DNA of 64,000 bases. Source: Actinomyces sp. B33. Lineage in GTDB: Bacteria; Actinomycetota; Actinomycetes; Actinomycetales; Actinomycetaceae. The position numbers and the translations under genes were made by a program. The DNA is taken from positions 186,001 through 250,000 of the forward strand of contig NZ_JAMRYR010000004.1 of assembly GCF_028437565.1 (NCBI RefSeq), read 5' to 3'. Below the pieces are notes generated by a model. That model had not been told where the DNA came from, did not search any database, and saw only the letters and a program-made list of their open reading frames with translations. Below are positions 9,954 to 20,863 of the stretch, in pieces; position 1 is the first letter of the stretch; every line of letters begins with the position of its first letter.

Positions 9954-12517
9954 GCGACGCTCCCGCGATGGTCGACGTCACCATCGACGACGTCCAGGTG
10001 AGCGTTCCCGCGGGAACCCTCGTCATCCGAGCGGCCGAGAAGGCCGGGATCCGCATCCCGCGCTTCTGCGACCACCCGCTCCTGGCCCCGGTGGGGGCCT
10101 GCCGCCAATGCCTCGTCGAGGTCGGCATGCCCGACCGCACCACCGGGGAGCTGCGCTTCATGCCCAAGCCGCAGGCCTCGTGCTCGCAGGCCGTCAGCCC
10201 CGGCATGGTCGTCAAGACCCAGCGCACCTCCGAGGTCGCGGCCACCGCCCAGCGCGGCGTCATGGAGTTCCTCCTCATCAACCACCCGCTCGACTGCCCG
10301 ATCTGCGACAAGGGCGGCGAATGCCCCCTGCAGAACCAGGCGATGACGGACGGGCGCGCGACCTCGCGCTTCGCCGACGCCAAGCGCACGTACCGCAAGC
10401 CCCTCCAGCTGACCTCCCAGATCCTCCTCGACCGCGACCGGTGCATCCTGTGCCAGCGGTGCGTGCGCTTCGGCAAGGAGATCTCCGGCGACGTGTTCAT
10501 CGACTTGCAAGGGCGCGGCGGCGGCACCGCCCCGACCGACGACCACTACTTCATGGCCGAGCAGATCGGCGGCTTCGACACGTCGACCCTCGACTTCCAC
10601 GACCCCAAGGGCAAGGGCATGGGGGACGCGGGGATCTCCGGCCCCTACGGCGAGTCCGGGATCCTCGGGTCGGTCAACGAGGGCGAGCTGACCGAGGCCG
10701 ACCGGGACGTCACCGGGCGGGCCTTCGCCTCCTACTTCTCGGGCAACATCATCCAGATCTGCCCGGTGGGCGCCCTGACGGCCGCCTCGTACCGCTTCCG
10801 GGCCCGGCCCTTCGACCTCGTGTCCACCCCGTCGGTCACCGAGCACGACGCGTCGGGTAGCGCGATCCGCGTCGACATCCGCCGCGGCGAGGTTGTCCGC
10901 CGGATGGCCGGCAACGATCCGGAGGTCAACGAGGAGTGGATCACCGACAAGGACCGCTTCGCCTTCGAGTGGCACGGCGTCGACCGCCTGCGCACGCCCC
11001 TGGTGCGCGAGGACGGCGAGCTCGTCCCGACCTCCTGGTCGGATGCGCTGGACCGGGCGCGCCGCGGGATCGAGGCGGCGTCGGGCCGCGTCGGGTTCCT
11101 CCCCGGCGGCCGGCTGACCTTCGAGGACGCGTGGGCGTGGGGCAAGTTCGCGCGCGGCATCGTCGGCTCCGACTCGATCGACGCCCGCGGGCGCGCTCAC
11201 AGCGAGGAGGAGCGCTCGTTCCTCGCCTCGCGCGTGGCCGGGTCGGGCCTGGGCGTCACCTACGCGGACCTGGAGTCCGCCGGGCGGGTCCTCCTCGTGG
11301 CCCTCGAGCCCGAGGACGAGTGCGGCGCGGTCTTCCTGCGCCTGCGCAAGGGCGTGCGCGCCGGGTCGGCGCGCGTCGCCTCTGTCGCCCCCTTCACCTC
11401 CGCCGGGTCGCGCAAGCTCGGCGCCCAGATCCTGCGCGCCGCGCCCGGCACGGAGGTCGAGGTCGTCTCCTCGATCGCCGAGGGCGCGGAGAACGCGGGG
11501 CTCGCCGAGGACCTCGCCGGAGGCGTGATCCTCGTCGGAGAGCGCGCCGCGCGCGCCCCTGGGCTGCTCAGCGCCGTCGCGGCCCTCGCGGACCGCACGG
11601 GCGCGCGCCTCCAGTGGGTGCCGCGCCGCTGCGGCGACCGCGCCGCCGTCGAGGCTGGCCTCCTGCCGGGCCTGCTGCCCTTCGGTCGGGACCTGGCCGA
11701 CGAGGCCGCGCGGGCCTCCCTCGGGTGGGACCGGGTGCCCGACGAGCGGGGCCTGGACGCCTCGCAGATGATCGAGGGCGCCCTGTCGGGCGCGGTCGAC
11801 GCCCTCGTCGTCGGCGGCGTCGACGTGCGCGACTTCGACGACCCGCAGCGGGTCCTCGCCGGCCTCGACGCGGTCCCGTTCCTCGTGTCCCTGGAGGTCC
11901 GTCCCTCGCAGATCACCGACCGGGCGGACGTCGTCCTGCCGGTCGCGCCGGCCCTGGAGAAGAACGGGACGTTCATCGACTGGGAGGGGCGCCTGCGCCC
12001 CTTCGGGCAGGCGATCGCCTCACGCGCCCTCACCGACCGCGAGGCCCTGTCGCGCCTGGCCGCCGAGTTCGGCGCCGACCTGGGCGTCGCCACGCTGACG
12101 GACCTGTACGACGAGGTCAACCCCCTGATGGAGTGGCGCGGGGCCCGCGAGGCCTTCGTCCCCGTCGACGCCCCGGCCCCGACCCCGGTCGGCCCCGACC
12201 AGGCCGTCCTGGCGACCCACAAGCCGATGCTCGACGCCGGGATCCTCCAGGACGGCGCCCAGTGGCTCGCGGGCTCGGCCCGCCGCCCGGTCGCCCTCGT
12301 CTCCGAGTCGACGCTGGCCGCCGTCGGGGGGCGAGTCGACGAGACGCTCGTCCTGTCCACCGAGCGCGGGTCGATCGCGCTGCCCGCCGCCGTCGCCGAC
12401 CTGCCCGACCACGTCGTGTGGGTGCCCGAGTGCTCGGCCGGCTCCCTCGTCCACTGCGAGCTCGGCGCCTCGGGCGCCGTCGTCGCCCTCAGCGCCACAG
12501 GGGAGGTGGCCCGATGA
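9950..12517 (+). CDS. nuoG: NADH-quinone oxidoreductase subunit G
   Basis: Large iron-sulfur subunit (855 aa). The N terminus has a 2Fe-2S ferredoxin domain ([20 protein letters not shown]), the His/Cys cluster region [17 protein letters not shown] and the [16 protein letters not shown] ligands. A molybdopterin-oxidoreductase-like domain without cofactor follows from about residue 270. The C-terminal 250 residues are alanine-rich and poorly conserved, as is common for actinobacterial NuoG. Ends in an ATGA overlap with nuoH. Confidence 0.96.
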   Translation: MSDAPAMVDVTIDDVQVSVPAGTLVIRAAEKAGIRIPRFCDHPLLAPVGACRQCLVEVGMPDRTTGELRFMPKPQASCSQAVSPGMVVKTQRTSEVAATAQRGVMEFLLINHPLDCPICDKGGECPLQNQAMTDGRATSRFADAKRTYRKPLQLTSQILLDRDRCILCQRCVRFGKEISGDVFIDLQGRGGGTAPTDDHYFMAEQIGGFDTSTLDFHDPKGKGMGDAGISGPYGESGILGSVNEGELTEADRDVTGRAFASYFSGNIIQICPVGALTAASYRFRARPFDLVSTPSVTEHDASGSAIRVDIRRGEVVRRMAGNDPEVNEEWITDKDRFAFEWHGVDRLRTPLVREDGELVPTSWSDALDRARRGIEAASGRVGFLPGGRLTFEDAWAWGKFARGIVGSDSIDARGRAHSEEERSFLASRVAGSGLGVTYADLESAGRVLLVALEPEDECGAVFLRLRKGVRAGSARVASVAPFTSAGSRKLGAQILRAAPGTEVEVVSSIAEGAENAGLAEDLAGGVILVGERAARAPGLLSAVAALADRTGARLQWVPRRCGDRAAVEAGLLPGLLPFGRDLADEAARASLGWDRVPDERGLDASQMIEGALSGAVDALVVGGVDVRDFDDPQRVLAGLDAVPFLVSLEVRPSQITDRADVVLPVAPALEKNGTFIDWEGRLRPFGQAIASRALTDREALSRLAAEFGADLGVATLTDLYDEVNPLMEWRGAREAFVPVDAPAPTPVGPDQAVLATHKPMLDAGILQDGAQWLAGSARRPVALVSESTLAAVGGRVDETLVLSTERGSIALPAAVADLPDHVVWVPECSAGSLVHCELGASGAVVALSATGEVAR

Positions 12518-13830
12518 ATCTCCTGGCCCTCGCGGTGCCCGACTACGCGGCATCGGACTTCTCGGAGGAGACCTGGTGGCTGACGCTCATCAAGGCCGTC
12601 TTCATCATCGTCTACCTCATCGTCAACGTCCTCATCGCCCTGTGGGTCGAGCGGCGCGGCCTCGGCAGGATGCAGACGCGCCCCGGCCCCAACGTCGCCG
12701 GACCCCTGGGGCTCTTCCAGGCGTTCGCCGACGCCGGCAAGCTTCTCTTCAAGGAGGACATGTGGACGCGCGGCGCCGACAAGTTCCTCTACTTCCTCGC
12801 CCCGGCGATCTCCGCGTTCTGCGCCTTCAGCATCTTCGCGGTGATCCCCATGGGGCCGAACGTCCAGGTGTTCGGCCGATCGACCCCCCTGCAACTGGCG
12901 GACATGCCGGTCGCGGCCCTGTACATCCTGGCGATCGCGTCGCTGGGCATCTACGGGATCGTCCTGGGCGGCTGGTCGACCCGGTCGACCCTGCCCCTGT
13001 ACGGCGCCGTGCGCTCCTCCGCCCAGGTGATCTCCTACGAGCTGGCGATGGGCCTGTCCCTCGTGTCGGTCTTCCTCATGTCGGGGACGATGTCGACCTC
13101 GCAGATCGTCGCCGCCCAGGGGCGCGTGTGGTGGGCGTTCGCCCTGATCCCCGCGTTCGTCATCTACTGCATCAGCGCCTGCGGAGAGGTCAACCGCCTC
13201 CCCTTCGACCTCCCCGAGGCCGAGGGCGAGCTTGTCGCCGGGCACATGGTCGAGTACTCGTCGATGAAGTTCGGCTGGTACTACCTGTCCGAGTACGTCA
13301 ACATGCTCAACGTCTCGGCCATCGCGACGACGATGTTCTTCGGCGGCTGGCACGCGCCCTGGCCGATCTCCCACATCGAGTTCCTCAACTCCGGCTGGTG
13401 GGGGATGCTGTGGTTCTTCCTCAAGATGTGGTTCTTCATGATGCTGATGATCTGGACCCGGGCGACGCTCCTGCGCTTCCGCTACGACCAGTTCATGAGC
13501 CTGGGGTGGAAGTGGCTCATGCCGATCGCCCTCGTCTGGCTCGTCATGGTCGCCGTCGTCCGCGGCCTGACCGCGTGGGTCGAGATCTCCCTGCCGGTCA
13601 TGGGCGGCGTCGTCCTCGCCGTGTTCCTCCTCGTCCTGGCCGTCCTGTGGCTCACGGACTCGCCGGAGCCCGAGCCGACGGATCCCGCCGACGAGGAGTA
13701 CACGGGCTTCGCCGACGGGTTCCCCGTCCCGCCGCTGCCGGGCCAGCTGCCCGTCCAGTCCCCGCGCGCCGCGCGCGCCGCACCCGTGACGGTCGCGACC
13801 GCCGTCATCGAGGAGGGAAACGATGAGTAA
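12514..13830 (+). CDS. nuoH: NADH-quinone oxidoreductase subunit H
   Basis: Membrane subunit (438 aa, about nine membrane segments) that completes the quinone site. Conserved loops include [15 protein letters not shown] and [19 protein letters not shown]. After the last membrane segment (about residue 385) there is a proline-rich cytosolic tail of roughly 50 residues, absent from many homologues. The end overlaps nuoI by 8 bases. Confidence 0.96.
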   Translation: MNLLALAVPDYAASDFSEETWWLTLIKAVFIIVYLIVNVLIALWVERRGLGRMQTRPGPNVAGPLGLFQAFADAGKLLFKEDMWTRGADKFLYFLAPAISAFCAFSIFAVIPMGPNVQVFGRSTPLQLADMPVAALYILAIASLGIYGIVLGGWSTRSTLPLYGAVRSSAQVISYELAMGLSLVSVFLMSGTMSTSQIVAAQGRVWWAFALIPAFVIYCISACGEVNRLPFDLPEAEGELVAGHMVEYSSMKFGWYYLSEYVNMLNVSAIATTMFFGGWHAPWPISHIEFLNSGWWGMLWFFLKMWFFMMLMIWTRATLLRFRYDQFMSLGWKWLMPIALVWLVMVAVVRGLTAWVEISLPVMGGVVLAVFLLVLAVLWLTDSPEPEPTDPADEEYTGFADGFPVPPLPGQLPVQSPRAARAAPVTVATAVIEEGNDE

Positions 13831-14491
13831 GAAGACGACCGACCCGGATGCGCAGATGCGATTCGAGCACGACCCGAAGGGGCCGATCGGCGAGTTCTTC
13901 GCCCCGATCGCCGGCTTCGGCGTCACCCTCTCGTCGTTCTTCCGCCCGACCGTCACCGAGCAGTACCCGCGCGAGCCCGCCCGGGTCCAGCCCCGCTTCC
14001 ACGGGCGCCACCAGCTCAACCGCTACGCCGACGGGCTGGAGAAGTGCATCGGTTGCGAGCTGTGCGCGTGGGCGTGCCCCGCGGACGCGATCCTCGTCGA
14101 GGCCGCGTCGAACACCCCGGACGCCCAGTACTCGCCGGGCGAGAGGTTCGGCAACGTCTACCAGATCAACTACCTGCGCTGCATCTTCTGCGGCATGTGC
14201 ATCGAGGCCTGCCCGACGCGCGCCCTGACGATGGGCAACGACTTCGAGCTGGCCGAGTACACGCGGGCCGACGACATCTACGAGAAGCAGGACCTCCTCG
14301 TGCCCCTGGCCGAGGGGATGCTGTCGACGCCCCACCCGATGGCCGAGGGCCTGAGCGACGGGGACTACTACCGCGGCGCCGTCGCCGGCCCGACCGCCGC
14401 CCAGGTCGACTGGGTGCGCTCGCGCCGGCCGGACGACCCGACCCTAGAGGCCGCCGCGGCAGCCGCGCGCGCCGAGGAGGCGAACCGATGA
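13823..14491 (+). CDS. nuoI: NADH-quinone oxidoreductase subunit I
   Basis: Ferredoxin-like subunit (222 aa) carrying two 4Fe-4S clusters that relay electrons to NuoB. Both CxxCxxCxxxCP sets are present: [17 protein letters not shown] and [17 protein letters not shown]. The N terminus contains the amphipathic membrane-surface helix region ([21 protein letters not shown]). An alanine-rich tail closes the protein. The start lies inside the nuoH end; the next start overlaps its stop. Confidence 0.97.
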   Translation: MSKKTTDPDAQMRFEHDPKGPIGEFFAPIAGFGVTLSSFFRPTVTEQYPREPARVQPRFHGRHQLNRYADGLEKCIGCELCAWACPADAILVEAASNTPDAQYSPGERFGNVYQINYLRCIFCGMCIEACPTRALTMGNDFELAEYTRADDIYEKQDLLVPLAEGMLSTPHPMAEGLSDGDYYRGAVAGPTAAQVDWVRSRRPDDPTLEAAAAAARAEEANR

Positions 14492-15429
14492 ATCTTGTGG
14501 GTACATGGCCCGAGATGGCCTCCACCGGGGAGGCCGTGCTCTTCGCGGGCACGGGGATCTTCATGGTCGCCTGCGCCCTCGGCGTCCTCCTCTTCAGGAA
14601 GGCCGCCTACGCGGCTCTGTCCATGGTCGGCGTCATGCTCGGCCTGGCCGTCCTCTACCTCGCCCAGGACGCCCCGTTCCTCGGGGTCGTCCAGATCGTC
14701 GTCTACACCGGCGCGATCATGATCCTCTTCCTCTTCGTCATCATGATGATCGGCCTGGGGGCCACCGACGACTACGCCCGCCAGGGCCGCGAGAAGATCG
14801 TCGCCGCCTGCCTGGCGGGCCTCGGCCTGGCCGTGGCCCTGGCCACCGCCGTGGGGCGCGCGGTCGTCGGCGACGAGGCCGGCTACGCCACGGACCCGTA
14901 CTCCGACGAGCCGATCACCGACCTGGCCGTCGCCCTGTTCTCCGAGCACTGGCTGGCCATCGAGGCCGCCGCCGTCCTGCTCGTCACCGCCGCTGTCGGG
15001 GCGATGCTCCTGACCCACTCGGACCGCCTCGGCCCGCGCCTGACCCAACTGGAGGTCGCCAAGGCGAAGATGCGGGCCTTCGAGACGCAGGGGCGCCGCA
15101 TCGGGCAGCTGCCCGCGCCCGGCGTCTACGCGCGCACGAACGCCGCCGACGTGCCGGCGATCTCCGGCGAGACCCTCGCCCCCATCGAGGAGTCCGTCCC
15201 GCGCGTCCTGCGCGTGCGCGGCCTCGAACGCACGATCGCCCAGGTCGATCGCGACGTCGCCCAGTCCCTCATGCTCGCCCGCGCCGACGAGACGATCGAC
15301 TCGCCCTTCGCCCTCGAGGCCTCCGCGGCGATCCCCCAGTCCGGAGCCTGGGGCATGCCCGGGCCCGCCGCCCCCACCGGCCTCGACCAGCCGACGGCCC
15401 CCGCCCAGAACCAGGAGGAGGAGAAGTGA
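14488..15429 (+). CDS. nuoJ: NADH-quinone oxidoreductase subunit J with long C-terminal tail
   Basis: Membrane subunit (313 aa). The first 175 residues hold the five membrane segments typical of NuoJ, including the conserved [19 protein letters not shown] segment. The remaining 130 or so residues are hydrophilic and predicted cytosolic ([18 protein letters not shown] then [18 protein letters not shown] and a proline-rich end). Most NuoJ proteins are shorter. GTGA overlap with nuoK. Confidence 0.94.
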   Translation: MNLVGTWPEMASTGEAVLFAGTGIFMVACALGVLLFRKAAYAALSMVGVMLGLAVLYLAQDAPFLGVVQIVVYTGAIMILFLFVIMMIGLGATDDYARQGREKIVAACLAGLGLAVALATAVGRAVVGDEAGYATDPYSDEPITDLAVALFSEHWLAIEAAAVLLVTAAVGAMLLTHSDRLGPRLTQLEVAKAKMRAFETQGRRIGQLPAPGVYARTNAADVPAISGETLAPIEESVPRVLRVRGLERTIAQVDRDVAQSLMLARADETIDSPFALEASAAIPQSGAWGMPGPAAPTGLDQPTAPAQNQEEEK

Positions 15430-15725
15430 GTCTGGCCTGGTACCTCATCCTCGCGGGAGTGATCTTCTCGATCGGCGCGACCATCGTCGTCGTCCGCCGC
15501 TCCGCGATCATCTCCCTCATGGGCGTCGAGCTCATGCTCAACTCGGCGAATCTCGTCTTCGTCACCTTCGCCCGGATCCTCGGCGACGTCAGCGGCCAGA
15601 TCATGGCGTTCTTCGTCATGATCGTCGCCGCCGCTGAGGTCGTCGTCGGCCTGGCCATCATCGTGTCCATCTTCAGGTCGCGCGCCACGACGAGCGTCGA
15701 CGACGCGACCCTGCTCAAGCACTGA
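15426..15725 (+). CDS. nuoK: NADH-quinone oxidoreductase subunit K
   Basis: Small three-helix membrane subunit (99 aa). Contains the conserved glutamates of the proton channel, in [12 protein letters not shown] and in [11 protein letters not shown]. The start is GTG in a GTGA overlap with the end of nuoJ. Length is exactly typical of the family. Confidence 0.96.
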   Translation: MSLAWYLILAGVIFSIGATIVVVRRSAIISLMGVELMLNSANLVFVTFARILGDVSGQIMAFFVMIVAAAEVVVGLAIIVSIFRSRATTSVDDATLLKH

Positions 15726-15738
15726 GGGAGGAATGAGC

Positions 15739-17727
15739 ATGACACCGTCCCTCGTCCTGCCCGCCGACCACGTCCCCGCCGGCCCCGTCGAGACGGCCGC
15801 CGCGACCGGGGCCGCCTCGTACGCGTGGCTGCTGATCCTCATCCCGCTGGCCTGCGCCGCCGTCCTGCTCCTCGCGGGGCGCCGCGCCGACCGGTGGGGG
15901 CACCTGCTGGCCACCGGGGCCTCGTGGGCCTCCTTCGTCGTCGGGGCGGTCATCGTCGCCCAGTTCCTCGGCCTGGACCCCTCGCAGCGGCGGATGGCCC
16001 AGACCCTGTTCACGTGGATCCCCGCCGGCGACCTCACCGTCGACGTCGGCCTGCTCGTCGACCCGCTGTCGTTGACGTTCGTCGTCCTCGTGACCTTCGT
16101 CGGATCCCTCATCCACGTCTACGCGATCGCCTACATGGAGCACGACCGGGACCGGCGGCGCTTCTTCGCCTACCTCAACCTGTTCATCGCGGCGATGCTC
16201 ACCCTGGTCCTCGGGGACTCCTACGCCGTCCTGTTCGTCGGCTGGGAGGGCGTGGGCCTGGCGTCCTACCTGCTCATCGGCTTCTGGAACCACGTGCCCG
16301 CCAACGCCCGGGCCGCCAAGAAGGCGTTCGTCATGAACCGCGTCGGCGACATGGGGATGCTCCTGGCGATGATGGCGATGGTCGCGAACGTCCACTCGGT
16401 GACGTTCGACGCCGTCGCCGCCGGCGCCGCCGCCATGCCGACGGCCCAGGCGACCCTCATCGGCCTGTTCCTCCTCGTCGCCGCCTGCGGCAAGTCCGCG
16501 CAGTTCCCCCTCCAGGCGTGGCTCGGCGACGCGATGGCGGGCCCGACGCCCGTGTCGGCCCTCATCCACGCGGCGACGATGGTCACCGCCGGCGTCTACC
16601 TCGTCGTGCGCTCCGGCGCCGTCTACGTCGCCGCCCCCGCGGCCGCGACGGCGGTCGCCGTCATCGGGGCGATCACCCTGGTCTTCGGGGCCGTCGTCGG
16701 CTCGGCCAAGGACGACATGAAGAAGGTCCTCGCGGCCTCGACGATGTCGCAGATCGGCTACATGATGCTCGGCGCGGGCCTGGGGCCGATCGGGTGGGCC
16801 TTCGCGATCTTCCACCTCTTCACCCACGGGTTCTTCAAGGCCCTGATGTTCCTCGGCGCCGGCTCGGTGATGCACGCGATGATGGACCAGGTGAACATGC
16901 GCCGCTTCGGCGCGCTGCGCACCGCCATGAAGACGACGTGGATCACGTTCATGATGGGCTGGCTGGCGATCCTCGGTGTCCCGCCCCTGTCGGGCTTCTG
17001 GTCCAAGGACAAGATCATCGAGGCCGCCTTCTCCGCCCGCGACTTCGGCGGCGCAGACGCGCCCTGGATGGGCTGGGTCCTGGGTCTCGTGGCCCTGGTC
17101 GGCGCCGGCGTCACCGCGTTCTACATGTCGCGCCTGTTCTTCATGACCTTCCACGGGAAGGCCCGATGGACGAGCGAGGCCGAGGGCGCCGGCGTCCACC
17201 CGCACGAGTCCTCCCCCCTGATGACGGTCCCGATGATCGTCCTGGCCGTCGGCGCCGTCCTCATCGGCCCCCTGCTGTCGATCGGCGGATTCTTCATCCG
17301 GTGGCTGGCGCCCGCCATCGGCGAGACCGAGCACGTCGAGCCGGTCCTGCCCGTCCTCGTCATCCAGGCGGCCACCCTCGCGGTCGTCCTCGTCGGCGCG
17401 CTCGTCGCCTGGCGCATGTACGGCGCCGGCGACGTCCCCACCGCCGTCCCGGCGGGCAACGCCCTGACGGAGGCCGCGCGCCGCGACCTCTACCAGGACG
17501 ACGTCAACGCGACCGTCTTCGTCGCCCCGGCCGCGGCGCTCACCGCGGCCGCCGCCTCCGGCGACCGCCGCGTCGTCGACGGCGCGATCCGGGGGGTCGC
17601 CGCCGCCTCGGCGGGCATCGGCCGGGCGGTCGCCGCCACCCAGTCGGGCTTCGTGCGCGGCTACGCCTCGTACATCCTCGGCGGCGTCGTCCTCGCCCTG
17701 GCCGTCGTCCTCGGATTCAGGCTGTGA
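15739..17727 (+). CDS. nuoL: NADH-quinone oxidoreductase subunit L
   Basis: Antiporter-like proton-pumping subunit (about 662 aa). Conserved channel residues are seen in FVGWEGVGLASYLLIGFW, in GPTPVSALIHAATMVTAGVY and in IFHLFTHGFFKALMFLGAGS. I prefer ATG 15739 because GAGGGAGG (15724-15731) lies 7 bases upstream; ATG 15733 in the same frame is too close to it. The C terminus has the long lateral-helix region and a final membrane anchor. Confidence 0.95.
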   Translation: MTPSLVLPADHVPAGPVETAAATGAASYAWLLILIPLACAAVLLLAGRRADRWGHLLATGASWASFVVGAVIVAQFLGLDPSQRRMAQTLFTWIPAGDLTVDVGLLVDPLSLTFVVLVTFVGSLIHVYAIAYMEHDRDRRRFFAYLNLFIAAMLTLVLGDSYAVLFVGWEGVGLASYLLIGFWNHVPANARAAKKAFVMNRVGDMGMLLAMMAMVANVHSVTFDAVAAGAAAMPTAQATLIGLFLLVAACGKSAQFPLQAWLGDAMAGPTPVSALIHAATMVTAGVYLVVRSGAVYVAAPAAATAVAVIGAITLVFGAVVGSAKDDMKKVLAASTMSQIGYMMLGAGLGPIGWAFAIFHLFTHGFFKALMFLGAGSVMHAMMDQVNMRRFGALRTAMKTTWITFMMGWLAILGVPPLSGFWSKDKIIEAAFSARDFGGADAPWMGWVLGLVALVGAGVTAFYMSRLFFMTFHGKARWTSEAEGAGVHPHESSPLMTVPMIVLAVGAVLIGPLLSIGGFFIRWLAPAIGETEHVEPVLPVLVIQAATLAVVLVGALVAWRMYGAGDVPTAVPAGNALTEAARRDLYQDDVNATVFVAPAAALTAAAASGDRRVVDGAIRGVAAASAGIGRAVAATQSGFVRGYASYILGGVVLALAVVLGFRL

Positions 17728-17738
17728 GGGGTTTGAAC

Positions 17739-19298
17739 ATGATGGAGAACACAATGGTTGCCGCCTCCTTCCCGTGGCTGACGACGCTCGTCGCCGTCCC
17801 GGCACTGGGAGCCCTGGTCCTGGGCGCCGCCCCCGGGCTGCGCCGCCGCTTCGGCCGGAGCATCGCCCTCGTCGTCGCCTGCCTCGAGCTCGTCCTGGCC
17901 GTGGTCGTCGCCTCCGTCCACTTCGACTGGTCGGCGCCCGCCTCCTACCAGGTCGTCGAATCGGTCGCGTGGATCCCGCAGATGGGGGTCTCCTGGGCGC
18001 TAGGCGTCAACGCGCTCGCGCTCGTGATGATCCTCCTGGCCGTCGCCCTCGTGCCGATCGTCCTCATCGCCGGATGGGACGAGGACGAGGACGGGGGGCG
18101 CGCCGGCTCCTACGCAGCCCTCGTCCTGGCCCTCGAGGCCTTCATGGTCCTGATCTTCGCGGCCTTCGACGTCGTCGTCTTCTACATCGCGTTCGAGGCG
18201 ATGCTCGTCCCCCTCTACCTGATGATCGGGCGCTACGGCACGGGCGCCGGCGCCGAGCGCCGGGCGGCGGCGATGAAGTTCCTCCTGTATTCGCTGGCCG
18301 GGGGCCTCGTCATGCTCGGCGGCCTCGTCGCCCTGTGGGCCTTCGCCCCCGCGCGCACCGACACCTTCTTCCGACTCGACACCCTCTCCCAGGTGGCCTC
18401 GACCCTCGGCGGCGCGGTCCAGATGGGGGCGTTCGTCTCGTTCATGGTGGCGTTCGCGATCAAGGCGCCGATGGTCCCGGTGCACACGTGGCTGCCGGAC
18501 ACGGCGGCGGTCTCCCGCCCGGGGACGTCCGTCCTCCTCGTCGGCGTCCTCGACAAGATCGGGACCTTCGGGATGATCGCCCTGTGCCTCAGGCTGTTCC
18601 CGACGGCCGCCGAGCAGGCCAGGTGGGCCCTCGTGGCCCTCGCCGTCGTGTCGATCATCTGGGGGGGCCTGGCGGCCAACGGCCAGGACGACATCATGCG
18701 CCTCGTGTCCTACACGTCGGTGTCGCACTTCGGCTTCATGGTCCTCGGCATCTTCATCGGATCCCCGATCGCCATGGTCGGCGCCATGTTCTACATGGTC
18801 GCCCACGGCGTGTCGATCGCCGCGATGTTCCTCCTGTCGGGGTGGCTCGCCCGTCGCGGCGGGACCCGGGACATGAACGCCTACGGCGGGATGCAGCGGA
18901 TCACCCCGGTGCTGGCCGGCCTGTGGCTCGTCTCCGGCCTCGCCTCGATCGCCCTGCCGGGCCTGTCGGGATTCGTCCCCGAGTACCTCGTCCTCATGGG
19001 GACGTGGTCGGTCAGCCCGGCGGCGGGACTCGCCGCCGTCCTCGGCGTCGTCATCGCCGCGGTCTACGTCCTCATGCCCTACCAGCGGGTCTTCACCGGC
19101 GACCCGAAGGCGCCGGCGTCCGCAGCGGCCGACCTGGGCCCGCGGGAGAAGTCGGTCATCGCGCCGCTCGTCGCCGCCATGGTCGTCCTCGGCGTCTGGT
19201 CCGCGCCCCTCGTCGGCGCCCTGACGCCCATCGCCGAGGCCTCGGCCGCCGGCGCCCCCGCCTCAGCGCAGGCGCTCGTTGAAGGGAGCACCAAGTGA
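17739..19298 (+). CDS. nuoM: NADH-quinone oxidoreductase subunit M
   Basis: Antiporter-like membrane subunit (519 aa, about 14 segments). Conserved features are FYIAFEAMLVPLYLMIG, the channel lysine in AFAIKAPMVPVHTWLPD, and YTSVSHFGFMVLGIF. The start is the first of three close in-frame ATGs, placed 7 bases after GAGGGG; ATG 17754, after GGAGAA, is an alternative. Ends in a GTGA overlap with nuoN. Confidence 0.95.
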   Translation: MMENTMVAASFPWLTTLVAVPALGALVLGAAPGLRRRFGRSIALVVACLELVLAVVVASVHFDWSAPASYQVVESVAWIPQMGVSWALGVNALALVMILLAVALVPIVLIAGWDEDEDGGRAGSYAALVLALEAFMVLIFAAFDVVVFYIAFEAMLVPLYLMIGRYGTGAGAERRAAAMKFLLYSLAGGLVMLGGLVALWAFAPARTDTFFRLDTLSQVASTLGGAVQMGAFVSFMVAFAIKAPMVPVHTWLPDTAAVSRPGTSVLLVGVLDKIGTFGMIALCLRLFPTAAEQARWALVALAVVSIIWGGLAANGQDDIMRLVSYTSVSHFGFMVLGIFIGSPIAMVGAMFYMVAHGVSIAAMFLLSGWLARRGGTRDMNAYGGMQRITPVLAGLWLVSGLASIALPGLSGFVPEYLVLMGTWSVSPAAGLAAVLGVVIAAVYVLMPYQRVFTGDPKAPASAAADLGPREKSVIAPLVAAMVVLGVWSAPLVGALTPIAEASAAGAPASAQALVEGSTK

Positions 19299-20863
19299 AT
19301 CTCGTCGCCGCAGCCGACTTCCTCGCGCCGACCGTCGCGTGGGCGTCCCTCGCCCCGATCCTCATCGTCCTGGGCGCCGGCGTCCTCGGCGTCCTCGTCG
19401 AGGCGCTCGCGCCGGTCGGGGCCCGCCGCGCCGTCGGCATCGGCCTGGCCTGCCTGGCGACCCTGGCGGCCGCGGTCGTCCTCGTCAGCCGCTGGCTGAA
19501 GGTCTCCTCGGAGCCCTCGTCCCTCGGCGAGTACATCGAGGACCCGCTGACCGTCGTCGCCCAGCTGATACTGGCCGTTCTCGGGTTCCTCGCGGTCCTC
19601 GTCCTGGCCGATCGCACGCGCGTCGGCGACGGGGCCTTCGCCGGCCAGCCCTCCGACACCCCGGGTTCGACGGAGGAGGAGCTGACCGACGCGAAGGCCT
19701 ACCAGCGTTCGGAGGTGTTCCCGCTGGCGCTGCTCAGCCTCGGCGGCATGATGCTCTTCCCGGCGGCGGACTCGTACGTCATGCTGTTCGTCGCCCTGGA
19801 GGTCATGTCCCTGCCGCTGTACATCCTGGCGGCCACGGCCCGCCGGCGCCGCCAGCTCTCGCAGGAGGCGGCCCTGAAGTACTTCGTCCTAGGCGCCTTC
19901 TCCTCCGGCTTCCTCCTCATGGGCTCGGCCCTGCTCTACGGGTTCTCCGGTTCCCTGACGATCTCGGGCCTGGCCGGCGCGTTGGTCGCGCGCTCGGGGA
20001 TGGACATGATCGGCGTCGCCGGCGTCCTCATGGTCCTCGTGGGCCTGCTCTTCAAGGTCGGCGCCGCCCCGTTCCACGCGTGGACGCCCGACGTGTACAC
20101 GGGCGCCCCGACGCCGGTCACGGGCTTCATGGCGGCGGCCGTCAAGGTCGCGGCCTTCGCGGCGATGCTGCGCTTCTACCAGACGTGCGCGGCGATCCTC
20201 CAGTGGGACCTCGTCCCAGTCCTCGTGGCGGTGGCGGCGCTGACGATGGTCGTCGGCACCTTCGCCGGCGTCGTCCAGACCGATGTCAAGCGGATGCTCG
20301 CCTTCTCGTCGATCGCCCACGCGGGCTTCGTCCTCATCGGCGTCCTCTCCCTCGTCCAGGGGTCGACGGGGCACGTCCTCGCCTACCTCCTCGCCTACGG
20401 GCTGGCGACCGTGGGCGCGTTCGGCCTGGTGGCGCTCGTGCGCCGCGGCGACGCCGAGGGGGCCCCGGGGGCCGAGGCGACGGCGCTGGAGCGCTGGGCG
20501 GGACTGGGCAGGACGCATCCGGTGATCGCCGGGACGATGCTCCTGTTCCTCCTGTCCTTCGCGGGCATCCCGCTGACGGGCGGCTTCATCGGCAAGTTCG
20601 TCGTCTTCTCCGACGGCTTCGCCGGCGGGCACGGCTGGCTCGTCGCCCTGGCGCTGGCGTGCTCGGCGGTCACGGCGTTCTTCTACTTCCGCCTGGTCAG
20701 GCTCATGTTCTTCGCGGAGCCCGCCGACGGGGTCGTCGTCGTCCGGTCGGAGGGGCTGAGCGCGGTCGCCGTGGCCCTGTGCGCGGCGGGCACTCTCGCC
20801 CTGGGCGTCGTGCCGGGCCCCGTGTTGTCGGTTCTGTCCCAGGTCGTCATACTTCTCCCGTGA
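19295..20863 (+). CDS. nuoN: NADH-quinone oxidoreductase subunit N
   Basis: Third antiporter-like subunit (522 aa). Contains FVALEVMSLPLYILAA, FKVGAAPFHAWTPDVY and AFSSIAHAGFVLIGVL. Starts at GTG 19295 in a GTGA overlap with nuoM and ends in a GTGA overlap with the polyprenyl synthase gene. Its presence completes all 14 genes (A-N) in the standard order. Confidence 0.96.
   Translation: MNLVAAADFLAPTVAWASLAPILIVLGAGVLGVLVEALAPVGARRAVGIGLACLATLAAAVVLVSRWLKVSSEPSSLGEYIEDPLTVVAQLILAVLGFLAVLVLADRTRVGDGAFAGQPSDTPGSTEEELTDAKAYQRSEVFPLALLSLGGMMLFPAADSYVMLFVALEVMSLPLYILAATARRRRQLSQEAALKYFVLGAFSSGFLLMGSALLYGFSGSLTISGLAGALVARSGMDMIGVAGVLMVLVGLLFKVGAAPFHAWTPDVYTGAPTPVTGFMAAAVKVAAFAAMLRFYQTCAAILQWDLVPVLVAVAALTMVVGTFAGVVQTDVKRMLAFSSIAHAGFVLIGVLSLVQGSTGHVLAYLLAYGLATVGAFGLVALVRRGDAEGAPGAEATALERWAGLGRTHPVIAGTMLLFLLSFAGIPLTGGFIGKFVVFSDGFAGGHGWLVALALACSAVTAFFYFRLVRLMFFAEPADGVVVVRSEGLSAVAVALCAAGTLALGVVPGPVLSVLSQVVILLP

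Noticed and set aside
10936-12517. Long alternative plus-strand frame over nuoG
   Set aside because: Arginine/proline-rich +1 shadow of nuoG; the real frame has all iron-sulfur motifs.
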